Of a stretch of DNA of 64,000 nt, positions 54,701 through 63,682 are shown one piece after another (positions within the stretch are counted from its first letter, which is position 1; each line of letters starts with the position of its first letter). A program made the translations under genes and the position numbers. The stretch spans positions 2,571,551-2,635,550 of the forward strand of contig CM055757.1 of assembly GCA_029465975.1 (NCBI GenBank), written 5' to 3'. Under the pieces are notes generated by a model, which ran no database searches, was not told the DNA's origin, and was given only the letters and a program-made list of their open reading frames with translations. The DNA is from Dallia pectoralis. Lineage: Eukaryota > Chordata > Actinopteri > Esociformes > Umbridae.

Positions 54701-57700
54701 CCATCGTTTATTTAGCTAAGCATGTAAACGATCAGGAACAACGAAAACATATCGTTTAGTGAATATTTTAGACAATAAACGGTGAGTTCATGAGTTCGCT
54801 ACGTGATCGTGGATTTAAGAGACACGGGAGAGAAGCTCCGGAACGCGCATGTTGCTATCGGTTGCCACGACAACACAAACAAATCATTGCTAGTGCGCAT
54901 GTCCATCATGACGTCATGGGCCAGTCAACGCGGAAGATCCAAGCTCCATGTTGGCTTTTTGAGCACTCGCATTGGAATGTACGGGGCTTCTCGCAGAACA
55001 CTGTATTCAGTTCTATTAATACAATTCATGGTGCTACCGTTCTCTTAATACATTTATGGGTGCTACCCTACTTCACATCGCATGTTCCGACGATGTGACT
55101 ATCGCGCATGCGCACATCGATGTCGATGTTAAAACCAAATATCTTTCAGCCCTACGTCCCACATCCATTAGTTCTGGACTAGCCTGGTCCCTTGTGACTC
55201 TGTGTGACGTCCCACATCCATTAGTTCTGGACTAGCCTGGTCCCTTGTGACTCTGTGTGACGTCCCACATCCATTAGTTCTGGACTAGCCTGGTCCCTTG
55301 TGACTCTGTGTGACGTCCCACATCCATTAGTTCTGGACTAGCCTGGTCCCTTGTGACTCTGTGTGACGTCCCACATCCATTAGTTCTGGACTAGCCTGGT
55401 CCCTTGTGACTCTGTGTGACGTCCCACATCCATTAGTTCTGGACTAGCCTGGTCCCTTGTGACTCTGTGTGACGTCCCACATCCATTAGTTCTGGACTAG
55501 CCTGGTCCCTTGTGACTCTGTGTGACGTCCCACATCCATTAGTTCTGGACTAGCCTGGTCCCTTGTGACTCTGTGTGACGTCCCACATCCATTAGTTCTG
55601 GACTAGCCTGGTCCCTTGTGACTCTGTGTGACGTCCCACATCCATTAGTTCTGGACTAGCCTGGTCCCTTGTGACTCTGTGTGACGTCCCACATCCATTA
55701 GTTCTGGACTAGCCTGGTCCCTTGTGACTCTGTGTGACGTCCCACATCCATTAGTTCTGGACTAGCCTGGTCCCTTGTGACTCTGTGTGACGTCCCACAT
55801 CCATTAGTTCTGGACTAGCCTGGTCCCTTGTGACTCTGTGTGACGTCCCACATCCATTAGTTCTGGACTAGCCTGGTCCCTTGTGACTCTGTGTGACGTC
55901 CCACATCCATTAGTTCTGGACTAGCCTGGTCCCTTGTGACTCTGTGTGACGTCCCACATCCATTAGTTCTGGACTAGCCTGGTCCCTTGTGACTCTGTGT
56001 GACGTCCCACATCCATTAGTTCTGGACTAGCCTGGTCCCTTGTGACTCTGTGTGACGTCCCACATCCATTAGTTCTGGACTAGCCTGGTCCCTTGTGACT
56101 CTGTGTGACGTCCCACATCCATTAGTTCTGGACTAGCCTGGTCCCTTGTGACTCTGTGTGACGTCCCACATCCATTAGTTCTGGACTAGCCTGGTCCCTT
56201 GTGACTCTGTGTGACGTCCCACATCCATTAGTTCTGGACTAGCCTGGTCCCTTGTGACTCTGTGTGACGTCCCACATCCATTAGTTCTGGACTAGCCTGG
56301 TCCCTTGTGACTCTGTGTGACGTCCCACATCCATTAGTTCTGGACTAGCCTGGTCCCTTGTGACTCTGTGTGACGTCCCACATCCATTAGTTCTGGACTA
56401 GCCTGGTCCCTTGTGACTCTGTGGTGTCTTGCCATTGCCATGACCACATGCGTATCTCGACGACAACCTCAAGACTGCACAGACAGACCTGGGACCAGGC
56501 CATGAGTGACCTGGCGTAACGTTCACTTGTCCCCATTCATTATAACCTGTCTGACCTTTAACCTTTACCCCCTGAACTTGTTCCTACTGTATGTCCTGTC
56601 TACAGGAGGTGCTGGGCTATAAGATAGACTACCATGTGTCTCTGTACATTGTGGCCGTGCTGGAGTACATATCAGCCGACATCCTGAAGCTGGCGGGGAA
56701 CTATGTTGGTAACATCCGACATTACGAGATCAGCCAGCAAGACATCAAGGTGTCCATGTGTGCAGACAAGGTAGGAAACGCCAGACGCTCCGTGCTCGTC
56801 GTCACTGTATTCCGCTCTGTGCTCGTCGTCACTGTATTCCGCTCTGTGCTCGTCGTCACTGTATTCCGCTCTGTGCTCGTCGTCACTGTATTCCGCTCTG
56901 TGCTCGTCGTCACTGTATTCCGCTCTGTGCTCGTCGTCACTGTATTCCGCTCTGTGCTCGTCGTCACTGTATTCCGCTCTGTGCTCGTCGTCACTGTATT
57001 CCGCTCTGTGCTCGTCGTCACTGTATTCCGCTCTGTGCTCGTCGTCACTGTATTCCGCTCTGTGCTCGTCGTCACTGTATTCCGCTCTGCTTGAGGAGAC
57101 GTCAAGTTGTTAACAGTATTGTCCGATTCACCGTACCGTTTGCATGTGGGGCAATTGAAAATGTCTGTCTGGGGCAATTGTAAATGTCTGTCACAAACCA
57201 AGGTTTCACAGAATCTATACCAGCTGTGCCTATTCTAATCATCCTCATCTGATTCAGGTGTGAAAGTTATACAAAATGTCCCAATACTTTCCTAGTCCAC
57301 CAGATGTTCTGACTGTCTGATCTGCGATGTTTGGGCTTGGACTCAGGTTAATTAATTGAGCAACAAGATACCATGTGCTTGTGTCTATAAATTATTGAGT
57401 TGAGTCTAAACGCATTCCTAAACATTGCAAAACAATAAATTGCAAAATGTTATCGTATTGTGACCCAGGTGTGACCCAAGTATTAAAGGTCAATGTTCAT
57501 AACTGGTATATTTGTTTTTGTTAGGTCCTGATGGACATGTTTGACCAGGACGAAGACATTGGTCTAGTGTCTCAGTGTACAGAAGAGCCTTCGTCTTCCG
57601 GGGAGCTGACCTATGATGACCTGGTGCGACTCGAAATAGCGGAGGAGCGTCAGTACCTCCGGGAGCTTGACCTCATACTCAAGGTGTTTCGACATCACTT

Positions 57701-60700
57701 CCTGTGTAACAACAGCATCTTTACAACTCAGGTAAAGGCAAATGGCTGTTAACGAACGCCCTAAAACTTGTAATGTAAGAGCGGTGACATGGTTATGAAC
57801 AACTTATTACACCTTTAAACACTGCATGTTATAACAGCATCATGGTAATGGACACCTTATGAACACTGCATGTTATAACAGCATAATGGTAATAGACACC
57901 TTATGAACACTGCATGTTATAACAGCGTCATGGTAATAGACACCTTATGAACACTGCATGTTATAACAGCATTATGGTAATAGACACCTTATGAACACTG
58001 CATGTTATAACAGCGTCATGGTAATAGACACCTTATGAACACTGCATGTTATAACAGCATCATGGTAATGGACACCTTATGAACACTGCATGTTATAACA
58101 GCATCATGGTAATAGACACCTTATGAACACTGCATGTTATAACAGCATCATGGTAATAGACACCTTATGAACACTGCATGTTAGAACAGCGTCATGGTAA
58201 TAGACACCTTATGAACACTGCATGTTATAACAGCATTATGGTAATGAACACCTTATGAACACTGCATGTTATAACAGCATTATGGTAATAGACACCTTAT
58301 GAACACTGCATGTTATAACAGCATTATGGTAATAGACACCTTATGAACACTGCATGTTAGAACAGCATAATGGTAATAGACACCTTATGAACACTGCATG
58401 TTATAACAGCATTATGGTAATGGACACCTTATGAACACTGCATGTTATAACAGCATTATGGTAATGAACACCTTATGAACACTGCATGTTATAACAGCGT
58501 CATGGTAATAGACACCTTATGAACACTGCATGTTATAACAGCATTATGGTAATGGACACCTTATGAACACTGCATGTTATAACAGCATTATGGTAATGAA
58601 CACCTTATGAACACTGCATGTTATAACAGCATAATGGTAATAGACACCTTATGAACACTGCATGTTATAACAGCGTCATGGTAATAGACACCTTATGAAC
58701 ACTGCATGTTATAACAGCATTATGGTAATGGACACCTTATGAACACTGCATGTTATAACAGCATTATGGTAATGGACACCTTATGAACACTGCATGTTAT
58801 AACAGCATTATGGTAATGGACACCTTATGAACACTGCATGTTATAACAGCATAATGGTAATAGACACCTTATGAACACTGCATGTTATAACAGCATCATG
58901 GTAATAGACACCTTATGAACACTGCATGTTATAACAGCATTATGGTAATGGACACCTTATGAACACTGCATGTTATAACAGCATAATGGTAATAGACACC
59001 TTATGAACACTGCATGTTATAACAGCATTATGGTAATGGACACCTTATGAACACTGCATGTTATAACAGCATCATGGTAATAGACACCTTATGAACACTG
59101 CATGTTATAACAGCATCATGGTAATGGACACCTTATGAACACTGCATGTTATAACAACATTATGGTAATAGACACCTTATGAACACTGCATGTTATAACA
59201 GCATCATGGTAATGGACACCTTATGAACACTGCATGTTATAACAACATTATGGTAATAGACACCTTATGAACACTGCATGTTATAACAGCATCATGGTAA
59301 TGGACACCTTATGAACACTGCATGTTATAACAGCATCATGGTAATGGACACCTTATGAACACTGCATGTTATAACAGCATTATGGTAATAGACACCTTAT
59401 GAACACTGCATGTTACAACAGCGTCATGGTAATAGACACCTTATGAACACTGCATGTTAGAACAGCGTCATGGATTGTGTCTGAGGTGGCCCAGCGATTT
59501 TGGCCGCTGCCTCCAATGAACAGCTACTCCGCTGTGTGGGGAGTTCCAGCCTGCGCCACATATAGTGAAGGAAGAAAGTATTTGATTAAAATAAACCAAC
59601 CATTTAAAGTATAGACTGATCATGTCTGTGGGCAAATGTACAAAATCAGCAGGGGATCAAATACTTTCTTTCTTCACTGTATCCTCCGCTGCCTTTGATT
59701 ACGGCCTGCGCCATTTTCAGCACACTCTCTAATTTCCCCTCTTTCTCTCTCTCAAAAAATACATAAATAATAAAGCATGAAAATGCCCAAAAATAAAAAA
59801 AAATTAACAAAAACATGGTGATGAACACCGTTACGAACAGTATATGAACCCGTTAAAACACAGCAGTCACAATAATTAAACAGCATTGGAACACCTTGAA
59901 TGGATTATCTGAGACGTCATTTCTTTGTAGCCATCCCATCACATAATGCAGCTCACCTGCTTGCCAAAGTCAACCACTTTCCAAACCCCTCCTCAGCCAA
60001 ATCAAGTGCAAGACGTCAGAGGTTAGGATTACAAGTAAGCCGTTGTAATCAGTTAACTAATCTGTCCGCTACTTGTTGTGAAATGCGATCATACTTTGTA
60101 ATCGACCCCTGCTTTCCTCAGAGGCTTGATGGGCTTTATGCCAGAGCAGTTTGTTTGGCTCCTTTTCAGAGTGTGAATATTATTTTCCTGACGCCTGCTT
60201 CTTCCCACCTCCTCAAATAGTCTCGAACGCTGAGCCTGAAAGCAGCTTGGTTTTTCCACGGAGGCATTGGTTGTCTTCACCGGCTAAGGAGATGTAGAGT
60301 TCAGCCGTGTTTAATGCTCCGTTGTTTGGTGGCGACAGACCGTTGGTGCGCAGGTCAACCCTGGTTCACAACCAGCGTCCTGTTCACTCACTAGTGCACT
60401 GCTCCTGACCCGGGCCCATATAAGAGTGTCACAGAGAGTGCACTATGAAGGGGACAGGGTCCGGCCGGTGGGTCATGCAGAATATACTTTTCATATTTAA
60501 AGAAAGCTGTAGTTTTTTTTCTTTCCCTAAATATAGTTTTTCTGATACCTGGAGTGTGTCGATGGACAACTTGTAACACGTTATAACGACCAGCGCACTT
60601 CTTTTTGTGAAGTGTACTACTTGATGGAGATTGTTGCTCCCAGATGAAATTCATGTGATATGTTAGTGAAGTCTTACCCGTCACCCCAGTGCTTCTCTCA

Positions 60701-63221
60701 TGTGATATGTTAGTGAAGTCTTACCCGTCACTCCAGTGCTTCTCTCATGTGATATGTTAGTGAAGTCTTACCCGTCACCCCAGTGCTTCTCTCATGTGAT
60801 ATGTTAGTGAAGTCTTACCCGTCACTCCAGTGCTTCTCTCATGTGATATGTTAGTGAAGTCTTACCCGTCACTCCAGTGCTTCTCTCATGTGATATGTTA
60901 GTGAAGTCTTACCCGTCACCCCAGTGCTTCTCTCATGTGATATGTTAGTGAAGTCTTACCCGTCACCCCAGTGCTTCTCTCATGTGATATGTTAGTGAAG
61001 TCTTACCCGTCACCCCAGTGCTTCTCTCATGTGATATGTTAGTGAAGTCTTACCCGTCACTCCAGTGCTTCTCTCATGTGATATGTTAGTGAAGTCTTAC
61101 CCGTCACCCCAGTGCTTCTCTCATGTGATATGTTAGTGAAGTCTTACCCGTCACTCCAGTGCTTCTCTCATGTGATATGTTAGTGAAGTCTTACCCGTCA
61201 CCCCAGTGCTTCTCTCATGTGATATGTTAGTGAAGTCTTACCCGTCACCCCAGTGCTTCTCTCATGTGATATGTTAGTGAAGTCTTACCCGTCACTCCAG
61301 TGCTTCTTTCCCCGGTAGGACGTGGAGGTGATCTTCAGCAACATTTTGGACATCCATGAGCTGAGCGTCAAACTTCTGGGGCTGATCGAGGACGCGGTGG
61401 AGATGACTGCTGATGGGAGTCCTCATCCGCTGGTGGGCAGCTGCTTTGAAGACCTGGCAGAGGTAGCGCACACACACACGACACACACACGGTTTCTTGG
61501 CCTCGGGAGCTACTATGTTCTATATGCGTTCCATCTGGCAAAGGAACACCTTAACCCCCTCCATTTAAATTGACTTGTACATTTGTCCTCAGGAGCAGGC
61601 GTTTGACCCATATGAGACCCTCAGTCAGGACATCCTGTCCAGGCAGTTCCACGAGCACTTCAGAAGCCTCATGGCTCGGCCCAATGTGGGACAGTACTTC
61701 CAGGTAGGCAGGACCAACCTCACTTGCAGAGACGTAGCAGGTTTATAGGCTGAGGAGAGCTGGTTCTGGTACCATGGATGACTTGTGCTTTAACAGCTTG
61801 TCTCATCATCCGTCTCCCCCTCCACACCCCCTCCCCCTTGTCTCCATCATCCGTCTCCCCCCCTCCACACCCCCCCTCCCCCTTGTCTCCATCATCCGTC
61901 TCCCCCTCCACACCCCCTCCCCTTGTCTCCATCATCCGTCTCCCCCTCCACACCCCCTCCCCCTTGTCTCCATCATCCGTCTCCCCCTCCACACCCCCTC
62001 CCCCTTGTCTCCATCATCCGTCTCACCCCCTCCACCCCCTCCCCCTTGTCTCCATCATCCGTCTCCCCCTCCACACCCCCTCCCCCTTGTCTCCATCATC
62101 CGTCTCCCCCCTCCACACCCCCTCCCCTTGTCTCCATCATCCGTCTCCCCCTCCACCCCCCTCCCCTTGTCTCCATCATCCGTCTCCCCCACCCACACCG
62201 CCCCTCCCCTTGTCTCCATCATCCGTCTCCCCCTCCACACCCCCTCCCCATTGTCTCCATCATCCGTCTCCCCCCTCCACACCCCCTCCCCCTTGTCTCC
62301 ATCATCCGTCTCCCCCTCCACACCCCCTCCCCATTGTCTCCATCATCCGTCTCCCCCTCCACACCCCCTCCCCTTGTCTCCATCATCCGTCTCCCCCCCC
62401 TCCACGCCCCCCTCCCCCTCGTCTTCCCATTCCCTGATGGATGTGTCTGTGGAGCACTCAGCCGCTCTGCAGTGTCTGGTATTGTGGCTAAATTACATTG
62501 CTTTTTTAAAAATAGCCGAACCAGCCAGCTTGCCACATTACAGACTAGCCGTCACTGTCTGCCACAATTGCACACTTATTCTCTGTATAGTGCACTATTC
62601 ATACACCCTATTCCCTATGTAGTGCACTATTCAATCACCCTGTTTCCCATGTAGTGCACTATTCAATCACCCTGTTTCCCATGTAGTGCACTATTCATAC
62701 ACCCTATTCCCTTTGTAGTGCACTATTCAATCAGCCTTCTATCCACTTGGCGGCGATGGTGGTGACTCTTTCAGTTACCCCTGTAACCCTGCCCTCGTCC
62801 CGTTACCCTGCCCTCGTCCCGTTACCCTGCCCTCGTCCCGTTACCCTGCCCTCGTCCCGTTACCCTGCCCTCGTCCCGTTACCCTGCCCTCGTCCCGTTA
62901 CCCTGCCCTCGTCCCGTTACCCTGCCCTCGTCCCGTTACCCAGAGACTCCAACATCAGTGTGTTAATATGTGCCATAATGTTTTGCTCCGGTGTGTTTTA
63001 ATGACAACGTAATTCGCAGATGCGCAAACTTCACTTAGCAATCATCTTTGCAATTCAACAGAGAGAGAAAATGGTTAAAAGACTAAAGCAGTCCTTTAAT
63101 GTGATGTTTTTCGTCTTTCCAGTCCATAGCAGAAGGCTTCAGAGAGGCGGTCCAGTATGTTCTTCCACAGCTCATGATGGTGCCAGTTTACCACTGTTTG
63201 CACTACTTTGAACTGCTTCAA
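39750..63221 (+). CDS. sos2: SOS2, Ras guanine-nucleotide exchange factor, first seven coding exons (partial)
   Basis: Exons 39750-39833, 53459-53716, 56606-56770, 57525-57731, 61319-61462, 61593-61703 and 63123-63221 each begin and end on codon borders, giving 356 codons. The gene runs on past the right edge. Exons 1-3 and part of 4 form the N-terminal histone-fold region ([67 protein letters not shown]). The DH domain starts near residue 205 (AEERQYLRELDLILKVF) and continues through [40 protein letters not shown] and VPVYHCLHYFELLQ. SOS proteins are recruited by GRB2 to membrane receptors and load GTP on Ras; the DH-PH unit autoinhibits. SOS2 rather than SOS1 is supported by L2HGDH synteny and by SOS2-like text such as EEPSSSGEL and [15 protein letters not shown]. 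Intron 1 is 13.6 kb. Confidence 0.95.
39834..41760 (+). other. SOS2 intron 1, first part, no feature seen
   Basis: Intron after donor AAG|GTAGAT. No exon-like text consistent with SOS2, no arrays, no mobile element recognised. Confidence 0.55.
41769..42046. mobile_element. Probable short non-autonomous hAT element
   Basis: The right end reads ATCGTAACAGCCCTA, a fish hAT terminus. It is followed by GCTACGAC, which matches GCTACGAT at 41761-41768 in seven of eight bases, as expected for an 8-bp target-site duplication. The left terminus (TGCCTGATCGCGAT) is only partly complementary. No coding content; 278 bp. Confidence 0.5.
42055..44461 (+). other. SOS2 intron 1, second part, no gene seen
   Basis: No exon or large array. 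Short CA/GAGT-rich stretches occur at 43700-43720, 43860-43920 and 44025-44050. Confidence 0.5.
44470..45453 (+). mobile_element. hAT transposon, internally deleted copy 1 (984 bp)
   Basis: Termini TAGGGCTGAACGATATTA and ...CGATATCGTGCAGCCCTA are inverted repeats. They are flanked by GCACCAAG (44462-44469) and GCACCAAC (45454-45461), an 8-bp target duplication with one mismatch, the hAT signature. On the plus strand broken text resembles a BED zinc finger (CLECYKVV...) and hAT transposase start (DMLPLNTVTKEGF). A short deletion destroys the His pair of the finger. It cannot encode transposase. Confidence 0.88.
45462..47169 (+). other. SOS2 intron 1, third part, no feature seen
   Basis: AT-rich intron text with no exon, array or element recognised. 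Confidence 0.5.
47170..48112 (+). mobile_element. L2-like LINE fragment A (plus orientation)
   Basis: Reverse-transcriptase text with the catalytic YADD motif (SYADDTQKY, 47206-47232), then NLGVMIDS, a large internal deletion, and the C-terminal GEAAFSSYTACNWNKLPEDL and LKTFLFSQAYD. The 3' end has the LINE tail form TTGTAAAGCACATTAAATTG ... ATATAAATAAA ... TTTGATTG. Frames are broken and it is inactive. It ends where the 26-bp array starts. Confidence 0.82.
48113..48545 (+). repeat. 26-bp CTACTACAGTCACC minisatellite, left part
   Basis: Irregular copies of ACACTACTACAGTCACC with CTCTACTA or CACTACTACTCC linkers. Continues beyond an inserted LINE at 49276. Thr/Leu-rich ORFs are repeat artefacts. 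Confidence 0.93.
48547..49272 (-). mobile_element. L2-like LINE fragment B (minus orientation), inserted in the array
   Basis: A minus-strand ORF of about 185 codons is intact from 49282 to 48719: SRADLEKAIHAFISSRIDYC, HITPVLCSLHWFPVRFRVEY and GPKLWNALPPHLRS, the C-terminal part of an L2-type reverse transcriptase. The 3' end, on the left, has the tail GCGCTCTACAAATAAAATTT followed by GATTTGATGATT. The 5' part is missing. ACTCTC borders both ends and may be a short target duplication. It splits one minisatellite in two. Confidence 0.85.
49276..50190 (+). repeat. 26-bp CTACTACAGTCACC minisatellite, right part
   Basis: About 35 regular 26-bp units (CACTACTACAGTCACCTC plus TACTACAA). CTCTAC and CTCCAC versions occur in blocks. 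It ends in the looser CACCACTACTACTCC form also seen on the far left. Confidence 0.94.
51005..51270 (+). repeat. 22-bp minisatellite
   Basis: About eleven copies of GATGAGGTCACAGGAGGGA with GC/TG endings. Two late copies carry an inserted CAGTCCGCTTT segment. Confidence 0.92.
52015..52195 (+). repeat. CTCTCTGGCTGTGTCGCTCT repeat
   Basis: Pyrimidine-rich irregular repeats of about 30-40 bp, three to four copies. Confidence 0.85.
52622..52750 (+). repeat. 12-bp GTCCAGTCTCTC repeat
   Basis: About ten copies of GTCCAGTCTCTC with GTGCTGTCTCTC variants. Confidence 0.92.
53268..53411 (+). repeat. Repeat just upstream of SOS2 exon 2, three copies
   Basis: Units of about 50-58 bp with CATTCTCTGACAGTTCTCCC and ATGGTCCTCTAGTTGT. 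Each has an acceptor-like CTGACAG. The last ends about 47 bp before the exon 2 acceptor. Confidence 0.88.
53747..53827 (+). repeat. 53-bp minisatellite, short left part
   Basis: About 1.5 units of TGTGACTCTGTGTGACGTCC...ACTAGCCTGGTCCC, 30 bp after the exon 2 donor. They differ from the main array (ATTTGTTCTGG, CCCATGTG). Interrupted by the hAT element at 53828. Confidence 0.92.
53828..55154 (-). mobile_element. hAT transposon, composite copy 2 (1327 bp)
   Basis: Termini TAGGGCTGCACGATATTGG and ...ATATCTTTCAGCCCTA are flanked by a perfect 8-bp target duplication CGTCCCAC (53820-53827 and 55155-55162). On the minus strand a BED finger is readable (CLECYKVVASKQGNTTNLSD, then HLKRHH), followed by DMLPLNTVTKEGFKKIIRAL, where coding stops. 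The left terminal segment of about 225 bp occurs twice (53828 and 54137), joined by an internal piece. No full transposase. Confidence 0.93.
55155..56422 (+). repeat. 53-bp minisatellite, main part (about 24 near-identical copies)
   Basis: Units of 53 bp with TTGTGACTCTGTGTGACGTC, CATCCATTAGTTCTGG and ACTAGCCTGGTCCC look identical across the array, so it is very homogeneous. It sits in SOS2 intron 2 and continues the repeat interrupted at 53827. Confidence 0.97.
56788..57091 (+). repeat. 27-bp minisatellite after SOS2 exon 3
   Basis: Eleven near-perfect units CTCTGTGCTCGTCGTCACTG plus TATTCCG start 18 bp after the exon 3 donor (AAG|GTAGGA). The unit is divisible by three and open in the SOS2 frame until a stop at 57092-57094. 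Confidence 0.96.
57092..57524 (+). other. SOS2 intron 3, right part, no feature seen
   Basis: Plain intron up to acceptor TTGTTAG|GTC. Confidence 0.6.
57815..59472 (+). repeat. 44-bp minisatellite (SOS2 intron 4, about 37 copies)
   Basis: Units with CACTGCATGTTATAACAGC and ATGGTAATAGACACCTTATG. Two variable sites change from unit to unit: CATC/CGTC/CATT/CATA before ATGG, and TAGACA/TGGACA/TGAACA. The array starts about 85 bp after exon 4. Confidence 0.96.
59563..59679. mobile_element. Tc1-like miniature element (117 bp)
   Basis: Inverted ends TAGTGAAGGAAGAAAGTATT and AATACTTTCTTTCTTCACTG are flanked by TA dinucleotides (59561-59562 and 59680-59681). The inner text (GATCATGTCTGTGGGCAAAT, AATCAGCAGGGGATCAAATA) matches the terminal region of a widespread fish Tc1-type family as I remember it. 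No coding part. Confidence 0.75.
59682..60654 (+). other. SOS2 intron 4, right part
   Basis: No exon. At about 60390-60445 lies a degenerate palindrome (TAGTGCACTGCTCCTGACCC ... AGTGCACTATGAAGGGGACA) of the dispersed module also seen at 21705 and 62587. Confidence 0.5.
60655..61312 (+). repeat. 47-bp minisatellite abutting the SOS2 exon 5 acceptor
   Basis: Fourteen units with TGTGATATGTTAGTGAAGTC and CAGTGCTTCTCTCA, varying only at CACCCC/CACTCC. The last unit runs into the acceptor (CCAGTGCTTCTTTCCCCGGTAG). Confidence 0.96.
61795..62430 (+). repeat. C-rich minisatellite of about 38-42 bp (SOS2 intron 6)
   Basis: About 16 units of CTCCATCATCCGTCTCCCCC and TCCACACCCCCTCCCCTTGT with C-run length changes. 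It begins about 90 bp after exon 6. The minus strand carries runs of G suitable for quadruplexes. Confidence 0.94.
62587..62732 (+). repeat. 36-bp TAGTGCACTATTCA repeat
   Basis: About four copies of TAGTGCACTATTCAATCACC / CTATTCCCTATG, the same dispersed module as at 23352-23482. Confidence 0.88.
62785..62940 (+). repeat. 19-bp CCTGCCCTCGTCCCGTTAC minisatellite
   Basis: Eight near-perfect copies about 180 bp before SOS2 exon 7. Confidence 0.95.
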
Positions 63222-63682
63222 GTGAGTATTCAATCCCTCAGTCCCTCAAGCCCCGTTGGTACATCCATCATTTTTGAATGGGTACATAAAGACGTCTGTA
63301 TGAACATTTACACACGGGTGAAGGCATCGTAAATTACACATGCAGAGGAAAGGGATGTTTCGGCAATTTTTCCCCAGCACTTTATTTTGCATGTGCGCAC
63401 TACCTGCTCAATGTTTCGACCCGTCAATCCCAACTGTTGGTTTGTTGTGGGTGGTGTTTGTCTCCAGAGAACACTCACTGGACAACGTTTTGCCCCGTCC
63501 TTTTCAAAATGTGTGAGAAAAGATTATGTTTTACATTAAACATTTTAGGCCTTTAGCAGCCTGTGTCATCCATAATGACTTAAACATTTTAAGAAGCTTA
63601 GTATAGTGTTTTTTGATTGGCTAATTTGAGCAGTCTAGTCTCAGATTCATCCTAGCAGTCTAGTCTTAGATTTGGTATGACA
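63222..63682 (+). other. SOS2 intron 7, left part, no feature seen
   Basis: Follows donor CAA|GTGAGT. A two-copy AGCAGTCTAGTCT motif lies at about 63629-63668. Confidence 0.55.

Noticed and set aside
57815..59472. CRISPR-like regular repeat spacing
   Set aside because: Units are directly adjacent with no unique spacers, and the host is a vertebrate with intron-split genes.
61720..62654. Pro/Ser-rich and Gly/Asp-rich ORFs on both strands
   Set aside because: C-rich minisatellite in SOS2 intron 6; ORFs in several frames at once.
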